From: Schistosoma haematobium
Lineage: Eukaryota > Platyhelminthes > Trematoda > Strigeidida > Schistosomatidae
Length of the DNA: 64,000 nucleotides
NCBI RefSeq assembly: GCF_000699445.3
Contig: NC_067197.1
Span: 5,834,152 to 5,898,151 of the forward strand
Direction of reading: 5' to 3'
Numbering within the stretch: position 1 is the stretch's first letter; each line of letters begins with the position of its first letter. The notes below the pieces were generated by a model. The model was not told the origin of the DNA and made no database searches. It saw only the letters and a list, made by a program, of their open reading frames with translations. The position numbers and the translations under genes are program-made. Shown one piece after another: positions 11,438 to 21,323 of the stretch.

Positions 11438-11572
11438 TAATTTTTTTCTGGTAAGCGTTTTTTTAGTGAGTTAGTTTCTTACGGGATGGGGTCGCTCACC
11501 TCATGCACAACCCTCCTCCTTTATCCGAGCTTGGGACTGGCAGTAGCCTCCCGAGGGTCTCCAGGCGGAGTT
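11438..11572 (+). mobile_element. Element D, 3' end fragment
   Basis: Matches the copies at 7.9, 38.9, 57.8 and 60.8 kb, starting at TTTTTCTGGTAAGCG and ending at the shared CAGGCGGAGTT. It is a 5'-truncated LINE-like end of unknown parent. Confidence 0.55.
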
Positions 11573-12892
11573 GTGTGTGATTAGCAATAACTCAGAAAAG
11601 CTTGTTTAATATTTATGTGAATGAATTTTCAATATGAACAAGTGTTTCACATGTAGTGAGCAACGTGATCAACTAGCTGGAATTGTTTTTGGTTTAAGTC
11701 CTCCGACGAGATGTGTGTATATTCGCAGTTCAATTAGATTATAACTCACTGTAACTGCCCAATTAAAAGGTATTGATCAAACTAATCAACTAATCAATAA
11801 TTCCAAATCAAAGGTTGTTTCTATTTTACCGTGTTACTAATGTTACACTGATTCCCCTCCCACTTCAGCGTTGTCACTAAACGATTTCAATAACCTCAAC
11901 AGAGAAAACGTTTTTCTTTTTGAAGTAACCAAAATAAATGTCAATTCCAGAGGAGTATAGTAATATTTAAACGGGAACATAGAATGATTTTTGTGAACAA
12001 ATGGAAACCTGTTACCTTCTGTGATCGCTTTACGTTTAGTCATATAAGTGAACGTGATACAATTAATATCAACGAGAGTACTAGCGGTAGTGCTAATAAT
12101 AATAATAATAGTAATAGCAGAAGTAGTAGTAACACAGATATAATTTGGCTGGCATTCTGTGGTTACTTTATCGATATTAAGGCTTAGTGACTCCGAAATA
12201 CATGTTAAAACATGATGTCTAATTGGATTGACGTTCCGTCGTTCAACAATCATAATTTAAGTTATATGATTGCTATGCAATAATGTTAGTAGCTTCAATT
12301 AATAGACCCTTTATTTTCAATGAGCTGCTATATTTAATTGAGGTAATATAATTCATAAACATGATTCAGGTTATTTTTCATATGAGCTAATGATTATGAT
12401 TTGATTCCTAAAGCAATCCTTCCCTTGTGCAATACATATATATCCCAACAGGCTGGGCGAGTCTCAACTTATCACGTGCTCATGCTCAAATTTCAAGTGG
12501 AAGATGAGAAATTACGAACAAAGCATAACGATTATAAACCCAGTCAAAGTCTCGGCTGTCTTATATATATATGACCTGTATAGAATATCCGGTTTTTCGA
12601 TTAAAGGCTTCCTATTAATTCTTACTCGTCTAACTGATGTGTCACTTCAGGCAGTCCCAAAGGAGGTGTGTCTTTTTGAATACAAATCATATAATCACAG
12701 AACTTAACGTTTACTTTTAAAATCCAGTTTTCAACAAATGTAAAACTATCGTTGAATATAGCCCTATCGCTAATACAGAATAAGCTACATATTACGAGTG
12801 TATAGTTTGAAGGAAATATAAGTCAAATAATACACCGGTAATGTCTATCATTTTCCACAAAAAATAGTCTTTCTTATTTATGATTTACCTAG
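11573..12892. other. AT-rich sequence; small AAT and AGT repeats
   Basis: It contains a short AAT/AGT-rich patch near 12090-12135. Frames at 11843-12253 and 12504-12707 have no recognised family, and I do not support them as genes. Confidence 0.35.
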
Positions 12893-13052
12893 AATACGGT
12901 AGAGTTCATTTATGTATTCAATCATATTTCTTAACTCATTCTTGTTATTAAATAAAGTTTTACGACAAATTCGATAATTGATAAAGATTATTTCCTTCAT
13001 TCCTATATGCTTATTCTCACTAAGTTCAAGAAATATTGATAAATCACACATA
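12893..13052 (-). CDS. Possible exon of unknown protein (weak)
   Basis: On the minus strand an open stretch of about 53 codons reads MCDLSIFLELSENK and continues through KEIIFINYRICR and MIEYINELYRIL, with mixed, protein-like composition. It ends at TTCTAG followed by GTAAAT, a possible 5' splice site. Its upstream border is a truncated family B SINE whose complement supplies CTCTTCAG, a possible acceptor. I recognise no family. It could be a chance frame in AT-rich DNA or a relic of an exon. Confidence 0.22.
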
Positions 13053-13137
13053 CTGAAGAGTTCCACAGTAGAACGAAGTAGCCGTCCAATGCTTCCAGTT
13101 TTTCCATGGTGGTTTAGTTTCAATTAACTCATGGTAT
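13053..13137 (+). mobile_element. SINE family B, truncated at the ribozyme
   Basis: The copy begins exactly at the ribozyme core (CTGAAGAG), keeps stem II as a matched GTTC/GAAC pair, has GAAGT instead of GAAAC and a GTC site, then the GCTTCCAG...TCATGG tail. The tRNA-like part is missing, so stem I cannot form. Confidence 0.65.
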
Positions 13138-13319
13138 GTATTTAAACTAAACTAAATCCATAATCGGAAAATGACTTAATACCTTCACTAGATTAGTGCA
13201 ACAAAACAAATAGAATATTGGTTAGCGACTGTCGTATTATACTGCAGTACATATAAAAATTTTGAAGTCGAGAATTATCTGTTTAATTGGCTAATAGATC
13301 AAAAGTTTTAATTTCTAAT

Positions 13320-13541
13320 TTAGCTGTTTATCTTGAATTTCCTTTCAAATCTGTTATTTTACTCAATAAAGAGGAACTTAAAAGATTGTTAAAAGATCTA
13401 TCGATTATTTCCTCTCATGTTTTAATAACATTCAATCAAGTACATGGTAATGTATGGGTAGAAACAATTTTACAAGTGTATAGAAATAATTTATTGATTT
13501 GGTTAGAAACTACATACTTGATCTATTTGCTATGTTTCTAA
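13320..13541 (+). CDS. Possible exon of unknown protein (weak)
   Basis: A frame open from 13287 to a TAA at 13539-13541 reads LEFPFKSVILLNKEELKRLL, then a HVLITFNQVHG stretch, then ILQVYRNNLLIWLE. The sequence TTTCTAATTTAG just before 13320 could be a 3' splice site, and CATGGTAATG near 13446 a donor. Composition looks more protein-like than neighbouring frames, but I recognise no domain and there is no start ATG. Confidence 0.25.
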   Translation, partial: LAVYLEFPFKSVILLNKEELKRLLKDLSIISSHVLITFNQVHGNVWVETILQVYRNNLLIWLETTYLIYLLCF

Positions 13542-13578
13542 AAACAAGTACACATTTGAGATTGAATCGTGAACTGTT

Positions 13579-14464
13579 TAGTTACTTACTTACTTGCGCC
13601 TATTACCTCTCGTGGAGGAGCATAGGCCAACCACCAGCACTCCCCATCCAACTCTGTCCTGGGCAATCCTTTCCAGCTCCTTCCAGTTTTTATTCAGACT
13701 TTTCATATCTGTTTTTATTTCCCAAATTAATCTATTCTTGGGCCTTCCTCTTTACCGATTCCCTTCAAGATTCCGAGTTAGGGCTTGCTTCGTGATGCAG
13801 TTAGATGATTTCCTCAATGTATGTGATATCCATTTCCATCGTCTTTTCCTAATTTCCTGTTCAGCTTAAATCTGGTTTGTTCTCCCCAATAGTAGGTTGT
13901 TGCTGACAGTGTCTAGACAACGGATCCGAAGTATTTTGCGTAAGATACTGTTAATAAACACTTGTATTTTTCGGATAATGGTTTTCGTAGTTCTTCAAGT
14001 TTCAGCTCCGTACAATAGAACTAAATGTCTTGATGTTCGTACTAAAGATTGTGACTTTGATTTTGGTTGAATGTTGTTTTAAGTTCCATATGTTCTTCAA
14101 TTGTAGGAATGCTGTTCTTATCTTCCCGATCCTCGCCTTTACGTCTACATCAGATCCTCTTTGTTCATCGATGATGCTTTCCAAACACGTGAAGGATTCT
14201 ACATCTTCCAGACGTTCTCCATCAAGTGTGATTGGGTTAGTGTTTTCCGTGTTGTACTTCAGAACCTTGCTTTTTCCTTCGTGTATGTTGAGGCCTACAG
14301 ATGCAGAGACTGCTGCTACGCTAGTTTTCTTCCTCTGCACTTGTTCGTGTGTATTGGATAAGACATCTAGGTCATCTGCGAAGTCCAAATCGTCTAACCG
14401 GTTCTGAGCTGTCCATCGTATTCCATGTTTTCCCTCAAATGTCGAGGTCTTCATAATTTCAGTC
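13579..14464 (-). mobile_element. RTE-like LINE with reverse transcriptase remnant
   Basis: Minus-strand copy of about 0.9 kb, starting at a TTAC tandem tail at its left. The 150-residue frame at 14002-14454 includes the reverse transcriptase motif C as FADDLD, then SVGLNIHEGKSKVLKYN and LESIIDEQRGSD, typical of the region after the catalytic site in this family. The reading frame breaks near 14.0 kb before the C-terminal segment. Endonuclease and motifs A and B are absent because of 5' truncation. Confidence 0.82.
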
Positions 14465-15225
14465 GACCACTAGAAGAAAGTGTACTGCTTAGTACAAATC
14501 TAAATTTAACACCGTGTAGCCACCAACATATCTACTCTGTATCTAGTGTTTTAAATTATTTAAATAATACAACTTTTTACTACATTAAACGATTACTATT
14601 TTGCAAGTTTTTTCATCGAAACATATTACACTCTCCGGATAACTGAAATAGCTTTCAGATGATATTGATCACCACATTTAAGGTACTAGTCGAAATTAAT
14701 GAGTATTGGACAGATTTTTAGTTATAGCACGAAACTCTTCAAGACTATAACGGAGGTCAAACTCAAAGCTTTTAGGTCTTGCTGCTAGTTTTGGATTACG
14801 ATATAATTGCCTCCTAATTCAATGAATTTGTGATAAAAATGCGGTATTGCCTAAGTGTTATCAATGCTTACTATTTCATTTGTGAAATGTCTGAACTCCA
14901 CAAGTCAGTCTATGATGGATACCACCAATTAATTAAACCAATCTTGATAAAATATTTTTATCAATAGTGAAAATGATTGTTTTGTTATAACTCGTCAAAA
15001 TTCAAAAAGATGTTTCTTTCTAATTATCTGTCCCTTTATTCATTCAAAGTTGATTTTCAAGAACAGCGACAATTTACGATTAGTAATTTCAATTTAGAAA
15101 CTACTCAACATTGATCAATTGTGTTTTGATGGTGGAGAGGGAAAGGTTCGAAAGAAAATGGAGAATAAGTCTACTTTTGTCCGTCATTATTCTAATGGTT
15201 TGACGATTCTTGTCTCTCTCTCTCT
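14465..15225. other. AT-rich sequence, no gene seen
   Basis: No supported feature. Confidence 0.4.
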
Positions 15226-15226
15226 C

Positions 15227-15286
<60 letters not shown>
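15213..15286. repeat. (TC)n then (TA)n microsatellite
   Basis: A short CT run passes into about 55-60 bp of alternating TA. The poly-Tyr/Ile frames across it are artefacts. Confidence 0.95.
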
Positions 15287-15290
<4 letters not shown>

Positions 15291-16194
15291 TTCCTCAATG
15301 GACAATGTAGTGATTAGTCAAGTGTACTTCTCAATTAACTTTATTAACATAATCAATTAACTTATTGGTTCATTAATCAATAAATTATACTTTTCTGTAT
15401 TGTTAAAGCTTGAATAGATAGTTTATTATGATCATCATACATTATTATAGAGGAGATTTATTCGAAAACATGCAAATGACCATTTTAAACTATCATATTT
15501 TGACAATACAGATGATTGTGTCGTGTTAGAACAATGATTATGATAGTCGGTTAGATATTTCGTTCTCTAAGTGAAATAATAAAATTGTTAAGTCGCTAGT
15601 CAGAACTCAACGTTCGAAAATTTCAACTTTGAGCAAATTACAATATAATGGAATAATTATTCACTGTCACTGATGATAACGGTACTCTGTTCATTGTTCA
15701 ATTATTCCGTCCATATCTCACTGGATTCGTTGGAATGCACTTTGAAGCTAATTATCAAATGATTTCCAATTATTGTTTAGTATGGTGGTTTTTTTCAAGA
15801 TAAAGAAATGACATTAGCTAAGGAATAATTAATAATCGAAAAGATCTAACAGCTGTTTTGTCCTAGTTTAAGACTTAGTGGTTGTGAGTAAAACACTTCA
15901 ATAAGATAATCTTTTTTATAATCAGTTTTATAAATGACTGTATTGCAAATAAAATTAATGAGATTTCAATACCATGGAATCTACAGTTTCCAAGGCTTAT
16001 TTAGATTTGATTATCTTTAGCGTGCATAGCTTATTGTGAATACGTTCTTATTATTGACATATTTACAAATAATGATTTTCGATTAAAAACAACCTTATGA
16101 AAATGGAAGTGGATTAATTGATCACCGATGATTTTGCAGTAACCCATACAATACACCAAAAATTACAGGACTATAAATTACATGTAATACCATC
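15287..16194. other. AT-rich sequence, no gene seen
   Basis: No reading frame or repeat that I can support. Confidence 0.4.
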
Positions 16195-16222
16195 ATTAAT
16201 ATCAACTCTGAGATGCAGGTAC

Positions 16223-16267
16223 ATCCAGCTGACGAGTCCCAAACAGGACGAAACGCGCGTCCTGGAT
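16223..16267 (+). ncRNA. Hammerhead ribozyme (family A), first of pair
   Basis: Stem I ATCCAG/CTGGAT, core CTGACGAG (position 7 is C; any base is tolerated there), stem II GTCC/GGAC, GAAAC, GCGC loop III, cleavage after GTC ending at 16261. Core intact by eye. Confidence 0.87.
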
Positions 16268-16555
16268 TCCACTGATAGCCACTATCCATCTTTGCTTATA
16301 ATGCTTGTAAATTAAGGCAATATCGAGGCATACACACAGTATGCACATATGCCAATAACAGACTGATCAGTTTCAGTCCTAAAACATCAATGGGAAGATT
16401 CAAGTAAAACAATATCAAGTGAATTAAACTTCACCCCATTGCACAAGCAAGTGGCTATCAGGACTCAGTAGCTAAGTGGATAACGCGACGGCGTTTGAAG
16501 TAAACAGTACTGAGTTCGAGTCTCAAAGTGAACATCAACTCTGAGATGCAGGTAC

Positions 16556-16600
16556 ATCCAGCTGATGAGTCCCAAACAGGACGAAACGCGCGTCCTGGAT
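16556..16600 (+). ncRNA. Hammerhead ribozyme (family A), second of pair
   Basis: Same fold as the first, with CTGATGAG. Cleavage is expected after GTC at 16592-16594. Together the two sites would release a 333-nt monomer. Confidence 0.88.
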
Positions 16601-16904
16601 TCCACTGCTAGCCACTATCCATCTTTGCTGATTAATATCAAACGTTTGAAGTCATATAAGTGTGACATACATTGCACAACATAATCATATAACTTCCAAC
16701 AGATTACTATCTCAGTAATGTATGGGAGAGGGTAAATCATGGCGACTTACAAAATCTAAAGATTACAATTATAATAGACCTCAATGGGGAACAATTTTGT
16801 TTTATATGTAAAGTTTAAGATTTTTTGCGTAAAGGGTTATTCACAGGTTTCTAGTGAATGACCATTGTTAACATGTTTCCTACTGTTTCACATATTGTGA
16901 ACTC

Positions 16905-17187
16905 ACAGCTGGTGGGTGACTTTTGAAGTGATCGGTACTGGGTTCGAGTCCTGCAATGAATATCAACTCTGAGATGGAAGTATATCCAGATGACGAGTCA
17001 GAAATACGACGAAATGCGCGTCAAACTGGATTCCACTGGTAACCACTATCCATTTTTGCTTCAAAAAGCTTGTGACTTAAGATTGTATCAAGGCAATACA
17101 CACAGGATGCACATATGCCAACATGAGACTGATCAATTGTAGTCCTTAACATCAAACGAAAGATTCAAGTAAACAATACGAATTGAA
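16905..17187 (+). mobile_element. Family A SINE, diverged copy
   Basis: It has the B box GGGTTCGAGTCC, a damaged ribozyme (16984-17031) and the downstream Sm-alpha spacer to AAACAATAC. In the ribozyme the first core strand is ATGACGAG instead of CTGACGAG, so C3 is lost, stem II is disrupted and an AAA insertion follows the GTC. It is predicted inactive. Confidence 0.75.
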
Positions 17188-17444
17188 TTTATCCTGTAAA
17201 ATGTTTTAAAATGCTTTTTACATGAAACTCATATCAAATGATTAATATACCAAATTTCAAGGAATAGTTGAACTGATAAATACACCTTGGATAGAAATAA
17301 CACTGAATAATAAAGAAAGTTCATTCTTATTTTTGTATTAACCATCGATGATACTATAAAAGATGATAACAAACATTTCAGAGTTAATTGCACAAGTTAA
17401 AATCATGAGTCACTTGAAGCTAGATCACCATAGAAAACCTCGAA

Positions 17445-17490
17445 GCACCGGACGGCCATTTCGTTCTAGTATGGAACTCCTCAGCAGTGT
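17445..17490 (-). ncRNA. Hammerhead ribozyme (family B), core intact
   Basis: On the minus strand: ACACTG, core CTGAGGAG, stem II GTTC/GAAC, GAAAT, a GGCC loop, GTC and CGGTGC. Stem I gives five pairs, one of them G-U. Stem II carries two matched changes relative to the common GTCC/GGAC. The closing pair of stem III is a U-G wobble. It is plausibly active but untested. Confidence 0.65.
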
Positions 17491-17566
17491 GCACTCACGA
17501 TCCTGCACCCCGCGGGACTCGAACCTAGGACCTATTGTTTTCGCGCGCGAGCACTTAACCACTGAG

Positions 17567-18654
17567 CGCCTGTTAACTCATGTCTATCTCCGTTTCCCGG
17601 CGTAATGTGTTCTTTGGTCTTCCTCTTTTTCCTTCGCCTTGAGGATTCCATGTGAAGGCTTGTCTTGTGACGCAGTTGGGTGCTTTCCTCAGTGTGCATC
17701 CTATCCACTTCCATCGCTTCTTCCTGATTTATTCCTCCGCTGGGATCTGTTTTGTTCTCTCCCACAGTTAATTGTTGCTAATAGTGTCCGGCCAATGGAT
17801 CTGAAGTATTTTGCGTAGACAATTGTTAATAAACACTTGTATCTTCTGGATGATGGCTTTCGTAGTTCTCCAGGTTTCTGCAACATACAGTAGAACTGTC
17901 TTGACATTTGTATTGAAAATTGTGACTTTGATGTTGGTTGGAAGTTGTTTCGATTTTCAGACGTTCTTCAGTTGTAAATATGCTGCTCTTGCTTTGCCGA
18001 TCCGCGCCTTCACATCTGCATCAAATCCACCCTGTTCATCAATGATGCTGCCCAAATACGTAAAGGTTTTTACATCCTCCAAATCTTCTCCGTCAATTGT
18101 GATTGGATTTGTGTATGCTGTGCTGTATCGGAGAACCCTGCTTTTCCCTTTTTGTATGTCGAGACCTACTGCTGCTGAGGCTGCTGCCGCACTGTTCGTG
18201 TTCTCCTGAATTTGCTGTTGCGTATGTGATAGAAGATCTAGATCATCTGCGAAGTCTAGATTATCCAACTGCATCCTAGATGTCCATTGTATCCTGTGCT
18301 TCCCTTCAGATGTTGGTATCTTCATGATCCAGTCGATCACCAGGATAAAGAGAAAGAGTGAGAGTAAGCAACCCTGCCTAACACCGGTCTTCACTTCGAA
18401 CGACTTTGTCAACTGTCCTCCGTGCACGATTTTGCAGTGTAATCCATCATATGAGCTCTGTATGATATTGACTATCTTCTGAGGCACGCCGTAGTGTCGA
18501 AGAAGTTTCCATAGTGTTGTTCTGTCCACGCTATCAAATGCCTTTTCGTAGTCAATGGAGTTGATGTAGAGTGATGAATTCCATTCAATTGATTGTTCCA
18601 CAATGATCCTTAGAGTTGCGGTTCGGTCTGTACACGATCTATCCTTTCGGAAGG
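17567..18654 (-). mobile_element. RTE-like LINE with RT motifs A, B and C
   Basis: The most informative RTE copy here. The minus-strand frame at 17957-18601 (214 residues) contains motif A in YEKAFDSVDR, the motif B region GVRQGC, and motif C as FADDLD. SAAVGLDIQKGKSRVLRYS and YLGSIIDEQGG follow. Known role: the parent protein is an endonuclease-reverse transcriptase that copies its RNA at a nicked target. Endonuclease is missing, the C-terminal frame is broken, and about 115 bp of the 3' end is deleted right after GCCTGTTA. Confidence 0.85.
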
Positions 18655-18852
18655 ATGTTAGTGTCTAACTTCAACCAATCCACGAAGTTGCACCACCGTA
18701 CATCATTGTCTTCTGAGAAGTCCCATACTAGGACGAAACGGCCGTCCAGTGCTTCCAGGTTTTCTAAGGTGGTCTAGCTTCAATTGAATCATGATTTCAA
18801 CTTGTGAAACTTCTAAAAATCTCCACAAAACCCATTCTGATTTCAGAGTTAA

Positions 18853-19219
18853 ATCAAACGTACATATAATCCCATAGAATATTTGAGCGAACAATAGTTT
18901 TCAATAACTTCATCATCAGGCTCTTCAGTTATAAGTCCATAATTATGATATTTCTTACAAAGGCCAAAAACAAGGCATGTATTAATGAATTTGACAATGT
19001 TATGTGTTAAAAATGGTGCACGTTTGCATCTGTTAAGATATACATATACTTCAAAAATTGTATTATTTGCAAATTAGAAAGGTCATTCAATAAAGGTCAA
19101 GATGATTTGGAGTAAAGTGTTCACTCACAATCAGTAGAAAAGTATTTTAGCAAAAATGAAAATGCCAAAAAAGTGTGTGAATAAAATGTATAGTAGGAGA
19201 ATTTAATCTTTTCCATTGA
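18853..19219. other. AT-rich sequence, no gene seen
   Basis: No supported feature. Confidence 0.4.
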
Positions 19220-19230
19220 GATAATAATAA

Positions 19231-19591
19231 TAATATGTTTGATTGAGATCATAAACCAATTGATGTTAGACTACCATTGAAAACCTGGGAGTACAGGACG
19301 GCCGTTTCGTCCTATCGTGGGACTCCTCAGCAGTGCGCGTCCACGACCCCACTCGCAGGATTCGAACCCAGGGCCCGCAGCCTCGCGCGCGAACGCCTAA
19401 CCTACTGAACCACTGAGCCGGCATCCAATGGTGTTAATGTCTAACCTCAACCAATCCACGAAGTTGCGCGATCATCTTCCCACGACAGGACGAAACGGCC
19501 GTCCAGTGCTTCCAGGTTTTCAACGATAGTCTAAAATCAATTGGTATATGATCTCAATCAAAAATTTAACAATCCTCACAACCACTATACT
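19231..19591. mobile_element. SINE family B, inverted pair
   Basis: The left minus-strand arm is nearly complete: tail, ribozyme, B box GGATTCGAACCC on the plus strand, and leader to about 19470. The short right plus-strand arm carries GGACGAAACGG and the tail. The left ribozyme keeps CTGAGGAG, GTCC/GGAC and GTC, but two of the six stem I pairs are mismatched. A possible 11-bp TSD GATAATAATAA (19220-19230 and 19592-19602) is low complexity. Confidence 0.72.
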
Positions 19592-19602
19592 GATAATAAT
19601 AA

Positions 19603-20309
19603 GATTGTTGTGTGAATATAATATGTAATAAGGAGGGTGTTATCGAGGTAATTACGATAACCGAATTGGGAATGATAGATGTGAAAATTAAGATATAGAT
19701 AATCAAAAATAATGATAATAAGGAAAAAAATTGAATCAATAAAAATAAAGGAAGGGGGTAAGAAGTTTATAATATTCATTCTAGGTATTCGGTGATCCAG
19801 TCGTAGGCTAATTTTCTTTATCATTTCATACTATAATAATACAAATGAATCAAATAGATTTTGTTCTTTGTTCGTTTAAAATTGTTTTCATGATTATTTT
19901 TCATAATTGGATCACGCTATATAATTGATTTCAGCGGTAAAACTCCTGTTGATTTATTCATATCTTTCTTCTTAATTATTTATAATCACTAAACAAAAAT
20001 GTTTATATTTTAATTGGAATCAATTTGATTCAATCTTCTTTTCTTTCTTTTGGGTAGAAGTAAAAGAGTTTCAGTTTCATTGAATTCGATCTATTCAACA
20101 TTGATATGAATAATGATTGTGGTTTATTTGAATTTTGTTCTCTATTTACATTATTTCAATGAATAAGTTTATTATTATTATTATTGTTTTCAATAGTTTG
20201 GTTTTGTAATAGCAACATTCACCTGAAGTAATTATTATTGTGTTGATATGTATATGCTCGTAAAAATAAGGAAGAAATAACCGAATATAATTTTTTTTCA
20301 TTCAGCTGA
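19603..20309. other. AT-rich sequence with short TTA repeats
   Basis: A (TTA)n patch lies near 20168-20188. No gene is seen. Confidence 0.4.
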
Positions 20310-20330
20310 ATATATATATATATATATATA

Positions 20331-21323
20331 CAAAATCGTGCGTGGAGGAAAGCTGATAGACTCCTTCGAAGTAAAGCCCAGTGTCAGGCAAGGTTGTTTA
20401 CTCTCAGCTTTCATCTTTCTCCTGATAATCGACTGAATCATGAAAATGTCAACATCTGGGAGGAAGTTTGGGATACAATCGACAGCTAGGATGCACCTAG
20501 ACGATCTAGACATCATAGATGATCTAGATCTTCTATCACATACGCAACAGCAAATTCAGGAGAACACAAACAGTCTAGCAACAGCCTCAGCAGCAGTAGG
20601 TCTCGACATACACAAAGGGAAAAGTAATGTTCTCCGATACAGCATAGCATGCACAAATCCAGTCACACCTGACGGAAAAGATTTGGAGAATGCAAACGTC
20701 TTAACATATCTGAGTAGCATCACTGGCGAACACAGTGGATTTGATGCAGATATGAATGAGCGGATCGACAAACCAAGAGCAACATATTTACACCTGAACA
20801 ACATCTGGAACTCAACGCAACTGCCAACCAACATCAAAGTCACAATTCTCAATACAAATATGGAGACAGTTGAACTGTATGTTGCGGAAACTTGGAGAAC
20901 CACTAAATCTATCATCTAGAAGATACAAGTGTTTATCAATAGTTGTCTACACACAAAATACTTCAGATCTGTTGGTTATCAGCAACTATCAGCAACAACT
21001 AACTATGGGAGATAGCAAAGCAGATTCCAGCGGAGTAATAAATCAGGAATAGGCTCTGGAAGTGGATAGGACACACATTGATGAAATCACCCAACTGTGT
21101 CACAAGGCGAGCTCTCACATGTAATCTTCGAAACCAAAGGGGGAGAAGACGAAGAGCAAATAACACATTAGGCTGAGAAATCGAGACAGACAGACATGAG
21201 ATGGACGAACAACAATTGGATAGAACTAGAAATTATGGCCCATGATAGAGTTGGTTGGAGAATACTGATCGGTGGCCTACGCTCGATTGGGAGTAACAGG
21301 CGTAAGTAAGTAGGTAATTAAGT
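20331..21323 (+). mobile_element. RTE-like LINE, plus-strand copy
   Basis: It starts abruptly after a (TA)n run (20310-20330) and ends in GCGTAAGTAAGTAGGTAA, the RTE tandem tail. The 159-residue frame (20440-20919) aligns with the minus-strand copy at 18 kb, but motif C has decayed from FADDLD to IIDDLD. It carries SAAVGLDIHKGKSNVLRYS and NTNMETVELYVAETW and is stopped by TAG after TTKSII. The C-terminal part remains as frameshifted pieces. Confidence 0.82.

Larger units (their letters stand above)
16206..16630 (+). mobile_element. Sm-alpha-like SINE, ribozyme-to-ribozyme unit, with TSD
   Basis: The insertion starts just upstream of one hammerhead, contains the spacer, the tRNA-like promoter (A box TAGCTAAGTGGATAACG, B box GAGTTCGAGTC) and a second hammerhead, so it is a circularly permuted partial dimer. 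An 11-bp repeat ATTAATATCAA lies on both sides (16195-16205 and 16631-16641), although its last five bases may also belong to the element. Distance between the two cleavage sites is 333 nt, close to the Sm-alpha monomer. Family knowledge: these elements are Pol III-transcribed, non-autonomous retroelements. Confidence 0.88.
17388..18839. mobile_element. Composite SINE-B / RTE / SINE-B insertion with 13-bp TSD
   Basis: A minus-strand family B arm (17388-about 17566), an RTE fragment on the minus strand (about 17567-18654), a short minus-strand B piece (GTCTAACTTCAACC, to about 18700) and a plus-strand B arm (to 18839) form one block. The direct repeat ATTTCAGAGTTAA at 17375-17387 and 18840-18852 brackets the whole block. 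At the RTE junction about 14 bp of SINE (CGGCATCCAACGGT) is missing and no second TSD is seen. This fits template switching during one insertion better than a later RTE insertion. Confidence 0.7.

Noticed and set aside
17388..18839. Simple twin-priming inversion
   Set aside because: Twin priming inverts a 5' part without duplicating the tail, whereas here and elsewhere the tail is present in both arms.
19330..19420. Functional tRNA gene from the GGTTCGAATCC-type boxes
   Set aside because: The boxes belong to SINEs; there is no matching acceptor stem or proper anticodon arm.
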